Below are positions 43,531 through 53,162 of a stretch of 64,000 nucleotides of DNA, piece after piece (the stretch's first letter is position 1; each line of letters opens with the position of its first letter). The notes under the pieces were generated by a model. It was given only the letters and a program-made list of their open reading frames with translations, had not been told where the DNA came from and searched no databases. A program made the position numbers and the translations under genes. Source of the DNA: Natrialba taiwanensis DSM 12281 (GTDB taxonomy: Archaea; Halobacteriota; Halobacteria; Halobacteriales; Natrialbaceae); the NCBI RefSeq assembly GCF_000337595.1, contig NZ_AOIL01000067.1, forward strand, positions 3,203-67,202, given 5' to 3'.

Positions 43531-45237
43531 ATGAGTGACTCACTGAACCGACTGCATCCGCTCAGTGCGGTGACGTACGCCCTGCAGCACGGGTTCGTCT
43601 GGCTCTGGATTCCGGTGACGTTGCTGCTCGTTCTGGCGGGCGTGTTCGACCCGATTCGCGCCGGGTGGATCCCCTTCGTCGCACCGATCGGCTTTCTCGC
43701 AGGGGTCGCCTACGGTGTTGCCTATTACTACCGATTCGGATACGCCGTGACGCCGGACACCGTCGATGTCTCTTCCGGTGTCGTCGCCCGTCGGTCCCGC
43801 GAAATTCCCTACAGGCGCATCCAGAACGTCGACATCAAACAGGGCGTTATTCAGCGAGTGCTCGGTCTCGCCGTCGTCTCGATCGAAACCGCCGGCGGCG
43901 GCGACAGCGAAGCGACGCTAAACTTCGTCGGGGAGGCCGAGGCGACGCGGCTCCAGCGGGAGATACGCCGTCGGACTGCGGACAGCCGAGATCGGCAGCG
44001 GTCTCGGGACGAGCAGACAGCGGAATCGGAAGCGACGACCGACGCGAGTGAACTCGCCGATACTGGCCCGTCTGGCGAGTCGCCTTCGACGCCAGTTCGA
44101 ACGCCCGACGCCGAGTCATCCTCGCCGTCTGCGGGGCCCGAACCGAGCGAACCGGGTGAACCGAGTGACACGGGTACGAACGAGTTCAGTGAGCAGCGAC
44201 GGCACCCGCTGTTCGCCCTGCAGTCGCGCGAACTGTTGTTGTACTCGTTTACGTCGGTCCGGGCCGCGGCGGTTGCAGGGGTGATGTTCGTCTTCTTCCT
44301 CGCGACGGACTCGATTTTCGACTACCTGTTGACCGTGGCCGAACCGGTCGGCGGGCCGGCGGATCTCGGCAGCGGGACGGTGGGGAGTTACGGCGTCTTG
44401 ACACTGGTATCGTTACTGAACGCGATCGGCGTCACGTACCTGTTGAGCGTCGCCTACACGTTCGGAACGTACTACGACTTCCAGCTCGGCCGGGTCGGCG
44501 AGGACTTCGTCTACGAGCGCGGCCTGCTGCAGCGCTATAGCGGCTCCATTCCGTCGGAGAAGGTCCAGTCGGTGACGATTACGGACAATCCGCTCCAACG
44601 GCTGATCGGCTACGCCGGGCTGTGGGTCGAGACTGCAGGGTACGGCCCGGACAGTAACGGCGGCAGTCAGTCGGCCGTCCCGCTCGCCAGACGGGAACGC
44701 GTCCACACGTTCACGGAGAACCTGACCGGTGTCGAGACGCCGACGTTCCAGCGACCGCCACCGCTCGCCCGGCGGCGCTATCTCGCCCGCTACTCGCTGC
44801 TTGCCGGCCTGATCGTTCTGGTCGCGTTCGGAATTACGCAGGTGACGATCTTCGATCGCTGGTACCTCGCCGCCGTCGTCTTCCTCGCAGTCCCGCCGGC
44901 GGCGCACCTGCGCTATGTCCACCTCGGCTACTACGTCGGCGACGATCACATCGTGATTCGCCGCGGCTTCTGGAAACGACAGACGACCGTGATCCCCTAC
45001 TACCGCATCCAGACGGTCTCGACGCGCCGGTCGGTCTTCCAGCGTCGACTCGGCCTGGCCTCGCTCGTCATCGACACCGCGAGTTCGCGGACGATGACTC
45101 GATCCGCGCCCCGGATCTACGATATCGAACTTGCGGATGCGCGAGAGACCCATCAAACCAGTCGCGAGCGATTGCAAACGGCGCTCCGGGAGCGTGCGGC
45201 CGCGGACGATCCGGGTGTTTCGGTGGATTTTACCTGA
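43531..45237 (+). CDS. Large PH-domain membrane protein, YdbT-like
   Basis: 568 residues. Three bPH2-type repeats alternate with helix pairs. The first PH is at about 70-145 (DTVDVSSGVVARRSREIPYRRIQNVDIKQ), the second about 320-390 (FVYERGLLQRYSGSIPSEKVQSVTI) and the third about 470-550 (HIVIRRGFWKRQTTVIPYYRIQTVSTRRS). A disordered Ser/Pro/Glu linker (about 155-225) separates the first unit from the rest. It pairs with the preceding YdbS-like gene in an operon. Membrane-stress or cell-surface defence is a guess from bacterial relatives. Confidence 0.88.
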   Translation: MSDSLNRLHPLSAVTYALQHGFVWLWIPVTLLLVLAGVFDPIRAGWIPFVAPIGFLAGVAYGVAYYYRFGYAVTPDTVDVSSGVVARRSREIPYRRIQNVDIKQGVIQRVLGLAVVSIETAGGGDSEATLNFVGEAEATRLQREIRRRTADSRDRQRSRDEQTAESEATTDASELADTGPSGESPSTPVRTPDAESSSPSAGPEPSEPGEPSDTGTNEFSEQRRHPLFALQSRELLLYSFTSVRAAAVAGVMFVFFLATDSIFDYLLTVAEPVGGPADLGSGTVGSYGVLTLVSLLNAIGVTYLLSVAYTFGTYYDFQLGRVGEDFVYERGLLQRYSGSIPSEKVQSVTITDNPLQRLIGYAGLWVETAGYGPDSNGGSQSAVPLARRERVHTFTENLTGVETPTFQRPPPLARRRYLARYSLLAGLIVLVAFGITQVTIFDRWYLAAVVFLAVPPAAHLRYVHLGYYVGDDHIVIRRGFWKRQTTVIPYYRIQTVSTRRSVFQRRLGLASLVIDTASSRTMTRSAPRIYDIELADARETHQTSRERLQTALRERAAADDPGVSVDFT

Positions 45238-45257
45238 CTGACCGAGTGGCCCCGCGT

Positions 45258-46706
45258 ATGGGATCTACAGACGGTACCGACGGCGACGAACCCGGAGACA
45301 ACGGCGAGTTCCGCATCGAGGAGGACAGCCTCGGCGAGATGGAGGTTCCGACAGACGCCTACTGGGGCGCACAGACCCAGCGGGCGATCGAGAACTTTCC
45401 GATCTCGGGCATCTCGTTCAGTCGCCGCTTCGTCCGCGGACTCGGCGTCGTCAAGAAGGCCGCCGCACAGGCAAACCGCGACCTCGGCCTGATTGAAGAC
45501 GACGTCGCGCAGGCGATCATCGAGGCCGCAGACGAGGTCATCGCCGGCGAACACGACGACCAGTTCCCGGTCGACATCTTCCAGACCGGCTCCGGGACCT
45601 CGTCGAACATGAACGCCAACGAAGTTATCGCCAACCGCGCCGCCGAACTCATGGGCGCGGAGATCGGCGACCGCGTCGTGCACCCGAACGACCACGTCAA
45701 CTACGGCCAGTCCTCAAACGACGTGATCCCGACCGCGATGCACGTCGCCTCCCTCGAAGCCGTCGAGAAGGACGTCATCCCCGCGCTCGACACGCTCCGC
45801 GAGGCGCTCGAAGAGAAGGAAGACGAGTTCGACGACGTCGTCAAAACCGGCCGCACGCACCTACAGGACGCAACTCCCGTCACGCTCGGCCAGGAGTTCT
45901 CCGGCTATCGGACGCAGGTCGAAAAGGGACTCTCCCGCGTCGACAAGGCTCGCGAGCACCTCGCTGAACTCGCACTCGGCGGCACCGCAACGGGAACCGG
46001 CCTCAACACCCACGAAGAATTCCCTGGCCGAGCGGCTGAGTACATCACCAAGGAGACCGGCGTCCAGTTCCGCGAGGCCGACAACCACTTCGAGGCCCAG
46101 GCGGCCCACGACGCGATGAGCGAGGCTCACAGCGCACTCCGAGTGGTTGCGGGTTCGCTGAACAAGATCGCCAACGACCTACGCCTGCTCGCCTCCGGGC
46201 CGCGCAACGGTCTCGGCGAGATCGAACAGCCCGAGAACCAGCCCGGCTCCTCGATCATGCCCGGCAAGATCAACCCCGTCGTCGCCGAGGCTGTCAACCA
46301 GGTCCACAAACAGGTCGTCGGCAACGACGCCGCCGTCTCCGCCGGCGCTGCGGAGGGCCAGATCGATCTCAACCTCTACAAGCCCGTCCTGGCGCACAAT
46401 TTCCTCGAATCCGCCGAACTCATCTCGAACGCGAGCCAGGTCTTCGCCACCCGGTTTGTCGATCCGCTCGAGGCGAACGAGGAGTACTGCGCGGACCGCG
46501 TCGAACAGTCGATGGCGATGGCCACCTCGCTGAACGTCCACATCGGCTACGACAAGGCCAGCGAGGTCGCAAAGACCGCCCTCAAGGAAGGCAAGACCGT
46601 CCGAGAAGTCGTCCTCGAAAAGGGCTATCTTGACAAGGACGAGGCTGACGAAGTGCTCGATCCCGCGAAAATGACCGAACGCGGCATCCTCGGCCAGGAC
46701 GACTGA
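45258..46706 (+). CDS. fumC: Class II fumarate hydratase
   Basis: 482 residues from MGSTDGTDGDEPGD; an ATG at 45246 is possible. FumC hydrates fumarate to L-malate in the TCA cycle without iron. Signature regions are SSNMNANEVIANRA (about 118), HPNDHVNYGQSSNDVIPTAMH (about 140), GRTHLQDATPVTLGQEF and the superfamily motif GSSIMPGKINPVV (about 330). The first 20 residues are an acidic halophile tail. The only odd point is that the start region lacks a clear TATA element, since it follows the YdbT-like gene after 20 nt, so it may be co-transcribed. Confidence 0.96.
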   Translation: MGSTDGTDGDEPGDNGEFRIEEDSLGEMEVPTDAYWGAQTQRAIENFPISGISFSRRFVRGLGVVKKAAAQANRDLGLIEDDVAQAIIEAADEVIAGEHDDQFPVDIFQTGSGTSSNMNANEVIANRAAELMGAEIGDRVVHPNDHVNYGQSSNDVIPTAMHVASLEAVEKDVIPALDTLREALEEKEDEFDDVVKTGRTHLQDATPVTLGQEFSGYRTQVEKGLSRVDKAREHLAELALGGTATGTGLNTHEEFPGRAAEYITKETGVQFREADNHFEAQAAHDAMSEAHSALRVVAGSLNKIANDLRLLASGPRNGLGEIEQPENQPGSSIMPGKINPVVAEAVNQVHKQVVGNDAAVSAGAAEGQIDLNLYKPVLAHNFLESAELISNASQVFATRFVDPLEANEEYCADRVEQSMAMATSLNVHIGYDKASEVAKTALKEGKTVREVVLEKGYLDKDEADEVLDPAKMTERGILGQDD

Positions 46707-47024
46707 TCTGAGACTCCGTCTGACTGTCTTTGCTCTCGACTGCGCTTCTCTACTACCTCCTCTCCAACACCTCCCTCTGGAAGCTACTCTCCTTTCTGGC
46801 CCCTGATGCGAATTGTTGCGTTCTTCCTCCTCTCGTGTGCCCCACTCTCTGTGCTTGCACGTACCAACAATCGATGTACTCGTTTCTGCGTAGTATCAGC
46901 ACCTGACCAGTATTCCTTTCCGAACGCTCGATCACGAATCAGCCTAATGGAGCCGTATCACCGATGATTTCTGCGGAATAAAAATACCCAAGCAGTTTTG
47001 GGGGATGCTCGCGTCAGACATACT
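46707..47024. other. Intergenic region after fumC
   Basis: About 320 nt, C/T-rich on the plus strand just after fumC (tctcctttctggcccc and similar), perhaps a transcript end. An AT-rich ataaaaatacc at 46978-46988 lies about 40 nt before the zinc-finger ATG and is its likely TATA box. No gene is seen. Confidence 0.4.
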
Positions 47025-47258
47025 ATGCACACCTGTCGTAACTGCAACCAGTCGTTCCAGACTGAACTCGCACTCGAACTTCACCGCGACACCTGTCAGG
47101 ATGGACAACTATTCTGTCAGGTCTGTGGCGACCGTTTTCGAGAAGCCGACGCCACACAGGACGGATGGCACTACGAGTGCCCGAACGAGAACTGCGACGG
47201 CGACGGCCTCCAGCAGGATCTCTACCGCGTCGAAGACGTACGCGCTGCGACACACTGA
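47025..47258 (+). CDS. Small zinc-finger protein
   Basis: 77 residues from [22 protein letters not shown]2H2-type finger, Cys-x2-Cys-x12-His-x4-Cys (with RDTCQDGQ), is followed by a second CxxC pair (FCQVCGDRF) and [10 protein letters not shown]. One- and two-finger micro-proteins of this kind are frequent in haloarchaea, and some influence biofilm or swarming. A TATA element about 40 nt upstream supports the ATG at 47025 over the longer frame at 46998. Confidence 0.8.
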   Translation: MHTCRNCNQSFQTELALELHRDTCQDGQLFCQVCGDRFREADATQDGWHYECPNENCDGDGLQQDLYRVEDVRAATH

Positions 47259-48816
47259 ACTCGGCCTCGTCCGTCACAGGCTACTCCGTTCTCTTCCTGT
47301 AGTCCTCGAGTGCTACCCCATTGACTCTTCCCTGTTTCAGTTCTCTACACTTCTTCGCACGCGGTTATGGTGGGCACCGTATTGATATAGCGATATTAGA
47401 TTTATTAGACCGAAACCACACACCATAAATATAAAACAACCAATAAGAAGCGCTGTATCACTACGTACTAGCGCCCGATTGCGACCGTCGCTTACCGTCG
47501 CCGACTGATCCAACACCTCCTCGCCGATCCGGTATTCACCCTCGAATCTGCGGGTCGGAAGACAGCACACCAATGGATACCGAAATATCCGTCTCGGTTT
47601 CCGAGTTCACCTGCAGTCCCCCGTCGCGTTCGGAGCTGTTCTCGAGGCCAGTAACGCTGGCTCGAACGGTGCATCAGTTGCCCTCGTTGTAGTCGACGCT
47701 CGAATTTGACGACACCTGTACTGTCGGTGTGGTTTCGCCACCTGAACTCCTCGCGAGGTATCGGTCTTCAATCCGGCTGTCGACCGAGGACGATCTCCCG
47801 CCTTCGGCAACGGTCCGCAACGGTCTGTGTCCGGTCTCCGCATCGAATTCGGACTGTCCGTTCTCGCCATTGCTGTAACAGTATTCCGAGGAGCTACTGC
47901 TTGCCGCACTGATCAGTTCGAAGACGGCACCGTCCGTTGCCGCTCTGTCTCTCCTCGCGGGATCACCTCCCCAACCGACTATGGCTGTCGATCGCGAGGA
48001 ATTCGAACCCAGACTGAACTCGCGGATGAGTGTCTCGCACTGCCATCCAGGGACCATCGTGACTTGTACGGTTCACCGCCGTACAAACGAACTGTGGACA
48101 CTCTAATCGGCCGCCTCGTTCGATCTTCGCTTTTCTATTCGTTCGGTGCCCCATCCGCTCACATACGTCTCACAGGTCCGTCTTCCGCTTTTCCTCACCG
48201 CTGAATCACTGGTCGTCCGTTGGCCACACGCTGCCGTGTCTTGACCTTGTTCTCGGTTCGAGAGCGTCGCAAGCCGAACCGGTCTGGGACACTACTCGCA
48301 CCGGCAGCACCGCAAAAAGAACCGATGACGGTCGCTACGAAACGCTCTATCCAAATTCACCCCATACTCCCTCTCAATAGTGTTGTCCCAACAAACTATA
48401 ACAGAGCCAGTCGTCTCCGCTTGATTCATATTCGCCTCCCTTGCTTTCCACTCGGATGGATCGACTCTCAATTCCATACGTCCAAACAGTGTGTATCGAT
48501 CTGTTCGCTGTCGTTCGGCGTGATTCTCGATCGAGAATCACGAGTACATTCAACCGAGAGATTCTGACTCCGCCATCGGGTTCGTCGTTTCTCCGTTTGC
48601 CAACACGGGCCGTTCTCTTCGCTCTCAAGCAGCATCAATATCCGAACTCATAGTACTGCTACGGAACGCTCTGTATCTTGATTTATGTCCTGTTATAGAT
48701 TCTAATCCCAATTTGAATCACTATAATTGCGTTACTAGTAGTGACAATAGATGAGATAAGCTTAGTTAGCTCGAATAATGGGAATATTGAATATCACGGC
48801 GTGTGATAACCATCGT
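47259..48816. other. Gene-poor, decayed 1.5-kb stretch
   Basis: No intact gene is supported. Base composition is lower in GC than the flanks. Short minus-strand frames at 47337-47573 (with the hydrophobic run TALLIGCFIFMVCGFGLINLI) and 47674-48057 (Ser-rich, with halophile-like VQVSSNSSVDYNEGN at its end) may be pieces of a broken membrane or secreted protein gene. It borders the recombinase module at 48817, so it may mark an insertion or deletion boundary. Confidence 0.5.
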
Positions 48817-49215
48817 ATGAGCGATTCGGCCGATTCATCTAGAAAAGCTGTTAAGACATACGTCCCAGCATATCAGAAAGACGAATGGCAATCTCACGCC
48901 GACGAACTCGATATGAGTCAGAGCGAGTTCGTTCGGACGATGGTCCAGGCCGGTCGAAAGGGCCTCGAGCCCGTAACAGCGGAACCCGAATCTCCGGGGT
49001 CAAACCCTGGGGGTAACGGCCTCGAAACACGGGTCCTCGAATTACTGTCAGCTGATACGTATTCGTGGGACGAACTCCTCGAGGCAGTCAGCGACGACAT
49101 CGAGTCACGACTCGACGAGACGCTTGAGCAACTGCAGGCGGACAACCGGATTCGATACAGTGGCCGCCACGGCGGCTACACGACGACCGGTGATGGTGAT
49201 AGTGATGGCAACTGA
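48817..49215 (+). CDS. DUF5805-like small protein paired with a recombinase
   Basis: 132 residues from MSDSADSSRKAVKTYVPAYQ. The N-terminal half (VKTYVPAYQKDEWQSHADELDMSQSEFVRTMVQAGRKGL) is a ribbon-helix-helix-like segment. The C-terminal half (ETRVLELLSADTYSWDELLEAVSDDIESRLDETLEQLQADNRIRYSGRHGGY) is a winged-helix-like fold. Both suggest DNA binding. The following tyrosine recombinase overlaps its end by 11 nt, so they are co-translated. It probably is an accessory or directionality factor. The DUF5805 name is from memory. Confidence 0.8.
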   Translation: MSDSADSSRKAVKTYVPAYQKDEWQSHADELDMSQSEFVRTMVQAGRKGLEPVTAEPESPGSNPGGNGLETRVLELLSADTYSWDELLEAVSDDIESRLDETLEQLQADNRIRYSGRHGGYTTTGDGDSDGN

Positions 49216-50242
49216 GGGAACCCAGGACGTGGATGCTCCGATCGCGTACTTCCTCGACGATCAGCGCTATCACGGGAAGAGCGAACGGACGCTCGAGGCC
49301 TACGAGCGCGTCCTTCGTGAATTCGAGTGCTTCGTCGAACAGGAGTTCGAGGCGATCGAGACCGTTGGGGAGGCAGACCGGCGGGCCTGTATGGCCTGGA
49401 TCCACTCCCTTCGCGGCCAGTTCGAATCGAGTACCATCGCGACGTATGCGTCCTATCTCAACCGCTTTTACGACTATATGACCCGTATCGGTGCGTTTGA
49501 CGAGAATCCAATGGCACTCGTCATGGAGGAACTGTCCGAATCTATCGATACGAACCCGACCAGACGCGACCTCTCCATCAGCGACATGCAGGCGTTCGTC
49601 ACCTCAATCGTGCATCCACTCGAGCGGGCTGTCGTTGTCATGCTGCTAAAGACGGGAATGCGCGTCGGCGAACTCTGTAACCTCGATTTACGAGATTTAC
49701 ACGGCGAGTTCACCTCGCTCGAACTCGAGTGGACGCCTCGAGTTGAACTCGACCAGCGGCCGTCGTCGGTATACGTGTCTGCGGAGCCGGCACGCGGGAC
49801 CGTGGTGAACGGCGAAGAGCGGACGGCCTCGAACAAGCGAAAGCGAGAGACCGTTATTCCGGTAGACACGGAGTTACAGGCCGTCTTGCGCGAGTGGTTG
49901 GCTATCCGCCCCGACCCGGTTTCACCGGCGAGGGCACTGTTTCTCGATACCGGTGAGACGTGGGGTGAGCGCTTGACGCCGTCCGATGTGCGCTATATCG
50001 TCGAGAAACACGCTCGCGAACAGGGGTGGTACCGAACTGGCGGCGGAACGACCGAAAACGTCACGCCGCATTACTTCCGGCACTTTTTCACGACCCACTT
50101 ACGTGACCGGACGGGGGATCGCGGCATCGTTCAGTATCTCCGCGGTGACGTTGCCGGCGACGTGATCGACACGTACACCCACAACTGGGGAGATCGTGTT
50201 CGAGAGACCTATCTCGACCATATTTACCGGGTAACGGTCTAG
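49205..50242 (+). CDS. Tyrosine-type site-specific recombinase/integrase
   Basis: 345 residues from MATEGTQDVDAPIAYFLDDQ; starts at 49193 or 49124 are in frame. The SAM-like core-binding domain (about 15-105) precedes the catalytic domain. Catalytic residues are Arg in LLKTGMRVGELCNLDLRDL (about 157), the HxxR segment in TPHYFRHFFTTHL (about 296) and Tyr in the WGDRVRETYLDHIY end region (His/Trp and nucleophile). All active-site parts look intact. It may integrate a mobile element, resolve chromosome dimers or drive a local inversion. No tRNA target or att repeats were seen. Confidence 0.9.
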   Translation: MATEGTQDVDAPIAYFLDDQRYHGKSERTLEAYERVLREFECFVEQEFEAIETVGEADRRACMAWIHSLRGQFESSTIATYASYLNRFYDYMTRIGAFDENPMALVMEELSESIDTNPTRRDLSISDMQAFVTSIVHPLERAVVVMLLKTGMRVGELCNLDLRDLHGEFTSLELEWTPRVELDQRPSSVYVSAEPARGTVVNGEERTASNKRKRETVIPVDTELQAVLREWLAIRPDPVSPARALFLDTGETWGERLTPSDVRYIVEKHAREQGWYRTGGGTTENVTPHYFRHFFTTHLRDRTGDRGIVQYLRGDVAGDVIDTYTHNWGDRVRETYLDHIYRVTV

Positions 50243-50606
50243 TTTCTGTCCGATGTGTCGGTACGAGTTCAGCGATCCACATGATATCGCTGTCTGTTCT
50301 CGGCCGTATAAATCATATTCAGATATATAGAACTCGGGGATTTCGACCCGCAGCGGTGGCTTGAATGCGAATGGAATCTGCTACTGCGGGTATTTGTCGG
50401 TGGTCGGCCTATGCTTGCCTGATGTCGGCTAGGTCGGTGCTGAATGCACGGAATGGATATTCGTTGCAGCCGGTTTCTTGACGTAGCAAATGAGCCGCGG
50501 GCGGAATCGGGCGCAATCTCAGAATCAGTGTCTCAATGTGTGAAACAAATAAGCGTCCAATAGAGCTGTTGCTCACGGCCGGGCGGTCACAGGGGACGGC
50601 CAAGCC
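50243..50606. other. Gap between recombinase and transposase
   Basis: Non-coding and AT-richer than average (cgtataaatcatattcagatatatagaac near 50304-50333). It includes CGAGTTCAG at 50264-50272. The left end of the insertion sequence should fall in its last 50 nt, near gctgttgctcacgg (50566-50579), but the exact terminus is not resolved. Confidence 0.4.
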
Positions 50607-52061
50607 TCAGTCAGGCGGATCGAGACCGTACCATTGCTTCGCTACGGTCAGGAACTGGTTCGCATCCACTCGCGGTGCGTACGTGTGGTTCTCGCCGTCG
50701 ATGGCAATCTTCACGAGGAGGTCCACCAGCCGCCAGACGTTATAGAGGACGCACGCGAACGCGAAGTTGAAGAACCGATAGTCGCGTTCCGTTGAGGTGG
50801 TTCGCACCATGAAGTGTTTCTGCTTCTTGAATCCGTTCTCGATACCCCAACGGTGGCGATACCACCGAATTAATCGCTCGATCATGTGGACGAACGCTCT
50901 CGCATCCATCTGCTGATCGTCGGCGTCACCGGCGGTCACGTAGGGGTGGTTCGTCTCGAACACCACGGTTTCGCCGGTGTCAACCTCTCCGTCCTGTGCT
51001 TTCTGCTTACGCTCTTCGACGTCCTCTTCGCGCTGGATGTCCGCGAGCAGCCGCGAGAACGACATCCCCTCGCTCGATTCGCCTTCTACGTCCTCTAACT
51101 CCCACTCGCCGCACATCTCCGTCCAGACTGCTGAGAGATCGTCGTCTTCGTGCTCGTCGTCGGAGTTCGATTGCTTCGGGAGGTAGACCTGCTTGCGCGT
51201 GGGTGTCCCATCGTCGGCTTTCTCCTCTGTGACGTGGAAGCGTTTGCCGTTGCGGTACATCCACTCGATGGTCTGCTTCGTCGCTAGTGGCGAAGATGCG
51301 TGTGGGATTCAGGTAGTGAACGTCGTACTCCTGGCAGGTGTCCTTCACCGGTTCGCTATCGAACTCACGGTCCATCATCACGAGGTCGATGTCGACCATC
51401 CCGGTCGTCTGCGACAGCAGCTTCTCGACGATCTCGTCCTTCGACTGACCGCGCACACGCGGGATCGCATCGAGTACGAGTGGGACATCCATCTCGACGA
51501 TTTTGAGCACCGCCCACTGGTAGTAGTCGCTACCGTCCTTGTAGCCGAGGATATCGTCCTCGTGGTCTTCTGGATCGCCAGTGAACGGAAAGCCCTTGGT
51601 CACGTCGATGGCCGCAAAGACTGACCCGTCGAGTTCGCCGTTCTGGCGAGCCCGTGCAATGAGCATCCGAGTGGTGTTCCGGAGCATCTCTCGGATCTCC
51701 GTGACGGAGAGTTTCCCGATCTGGTAGCGGTGGGTCGATCCAGTTGGGATACGCTCGCGCGTCGTATCGAGGGAGAACGAGGCCGGACCGCTGCGGGCGT
51801 ACATGTCCTCGCGCATCCCCATATAGGCATGTTGCTCCCAGAAGGCGTTCTCGTGGATCTCCCAGTTCTGTCCCCGATCGAGCGCGAAGGCGTCGGTCAC
51901 AAACGGTTTGGCCTGCTGCCAGACCTCGTCGGTCTTCTCGGCGATGAACTGGTGTTCGGGACGGCTGTCAGCATCTGATTCAGCCACTGCGTCAGTGTCG
52001 ATCCGATCGGAAAGCGGCTGAGGACTGGTGGAACTGAAGAGGAGTTAGCGCTCGTGAGCGC
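50560..52061 (-). mobile_element. Insertion sequence with IS4-like DDE transposase, ends approximate
   Basis: The element is defined by its transposase (50607-51987). GCTCACGGCCG on the left (50571) and GCTCACGAGCG at the right (minus strand of 52050-52060) match at 9 of 11 positions and may be degenerate terminal repeats. Target-site duplications were not found. Boundaries are estimates. Confidence 0.5.
50607..51987 (-). pseudogene. Frameshifted IS4-like transposase
   Basis: One protein of about 460 residues is split between two frames. The N-terminal part (51987 to about 51280) has the first catalytic Asp in VFAAIDVTKGFPFTG and the second in DIDLVMMDREFDS. The C-terminal part (about 51270 to 50607) has the Glu in WGIENGFKKQKHF. 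The switch occurs in ATSDEA|TIEWMYRNGKR, where a 2-nt loss (or 1-nt gain) fits best. No slippery run is present, so a programmed frameshift is unlikely and the element is probably dead. The exact IS family is uncertain; I ruled out ISH3 by memory of its N terminus. Confidence 0.85.
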
Positions 52062-52913
52062 TCAGGTATCGGCCTCCACTTCGCTCAGTTGTTTGACGAA
52101 TTCTGGGTCACGGTGGTCAGGGAACAGAGATTCAGATTCATTTAGCTCTGAGATCGTGTTCATATCTTCGGTACTCAGCTCGAAATCGAAGATATCGAAG
52201 TTCTCGACGATCCGCTCCTCATGGACTGACTTGGGGATTGCAACAATTCCTCGCTGTATCAGCCATCGAAGAACGACCTGTGCAGCCGATTTGCTATACT
52301 GCTCGCCGATCGAAACCAGCACGTCGTTCTCGAAGAGGTTGTTCCGTCCTTCAGCGAACGGCCCCCAGGACTCGTGCTGAATCTCATGCCTGCTCAGGAA
52401 CTCAGCGTCTTCGATCCGCTGGTAGAAGGGGTGTGTCTCGATCTGATTGACTGCAGGGACGACCTCGTTCTGGACGATCAGGTCGATCAAGCGATCCGGG
52501 TGGAAGTTGCTAACACCGATAGCCCGAATCTCGTCTTCGTGGTACAGGTCCTCCATTGCTCGCCATGACCCATGAACGTCACCGAAGGGCTGATGGATCA
52601 GATACAAATCCAGATAGTCCAGTCCCAGTCGATCGAGTGACCGTTCAAACGCCCGCTTCGTGCTTTCGTAGCCAGCATCCTGTATCCAGAGCTTTGTGGT
52701 GACGAACACGTCCTCTCTCGCCACATCGCTCGTCTCGATCGCTCTGCCGACAGCCTCTTCGTTCTCGTACCCGGCCGCAGTATCGATGAGACGATACCCG
52801 GTACGGAGAGCTTCGGAGACGCTTCGTTCACATACTTCGAGATCCTCGATCTGATACGTACCGAATCCGAGGATCGGCATTTCTACACCGTTGTTTAGCT
52901 TGACGGTTTCCAT
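52062..52913 (-). CDS. Aldo/keto reductase
   Basis: 283 residues from [20 protein letters not shown]. The longer start at 52943 is excluded because a TATA element (ctattataaaa, 52956-52966) would place the transcript start downstream of it. The catalytic tetrad is visible: Asp and Tyr in [15 protein letters not shown] (about 40-50), Lys in VTTKLW (about 73) and His in LIHQPFG (about 106). The NADPH site includes [13 protein letters not shown]. The enzyme reduces aldehydes or ketones, and its substrate is unknown. It ends next to the broken insertion sequence, within an accessory region. Confidence 0.9.
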   Translation of the reverse strand: METVKLNNGVEMPILGFGTYQIEDLEVCERSVSEALRTGYRLIDTAAGYENEEAVGRAIETSDVAREDVFVTTKLWIQDAGYESTKRAFERSLDRLGLDYLDLYLIHQPFGDVHGSWRAMEDLYHEDEIRAIGVSNFHPDRLIDLIVQNEVVPAVNQIETHPFYQRIEDAEFLSRHEIQHESWGPFAEGRNNLFENDVLVSIGEQYSKSAAQVVLRWLIQRGIVAIPKSVHEERIVENFDIFDFELSTEDMNTISELNESESLFPDHRDPEFVKQLSEVEADT

Positions 52914-53162
52914 TTCCACATTAGAGTGTAGACCGCACGCCATTTGGATTCAATGCTATTATAAAACCCCATTTAAGTCCCTTCGCCTAGCCCGAACACT
53001 CCTCCATAGAGCGTACCGGATAGCACCATCTCAGTAGAGACCCAGTAAGTGGTTCAAGCACGGAAGTACATATCGATATGACAATACTTGCGGGGAAACA
53101 GTGATAGTCAGATAGACATTGATTCTAGCAGATTTCGGATTCAGTAGGTCGGGAAGATACTG
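52914..53162. other. Promoter region of the aldo/keto reductase gene
   Basis: AT-rich DNA with the TATA element at 52956-52966 reading leftwards. The rest lies after the stop of the Bat-like regulator gene. No gene is seen. Confidence 0.5.

Noticed and set aside
47674-48057. Ser-rich 127-codon minus-strand frame
   Set aside because: No family resemblance or promoter, and it sits in a low-GC decayed stretch. It is kept only as a possible gene fragment.
51240-51290. Programmed ribosomal frameshift in the transposase
   Set aside because: There is no A-rich or other slippery run at the junction, and a 2-nt loss explains the break.
50571-52060. Exact terminal inverted repeats of the insertion sequence
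   Set aside because: Only a 9/11 match could be found and no target duplication, so the ends remain approximate.
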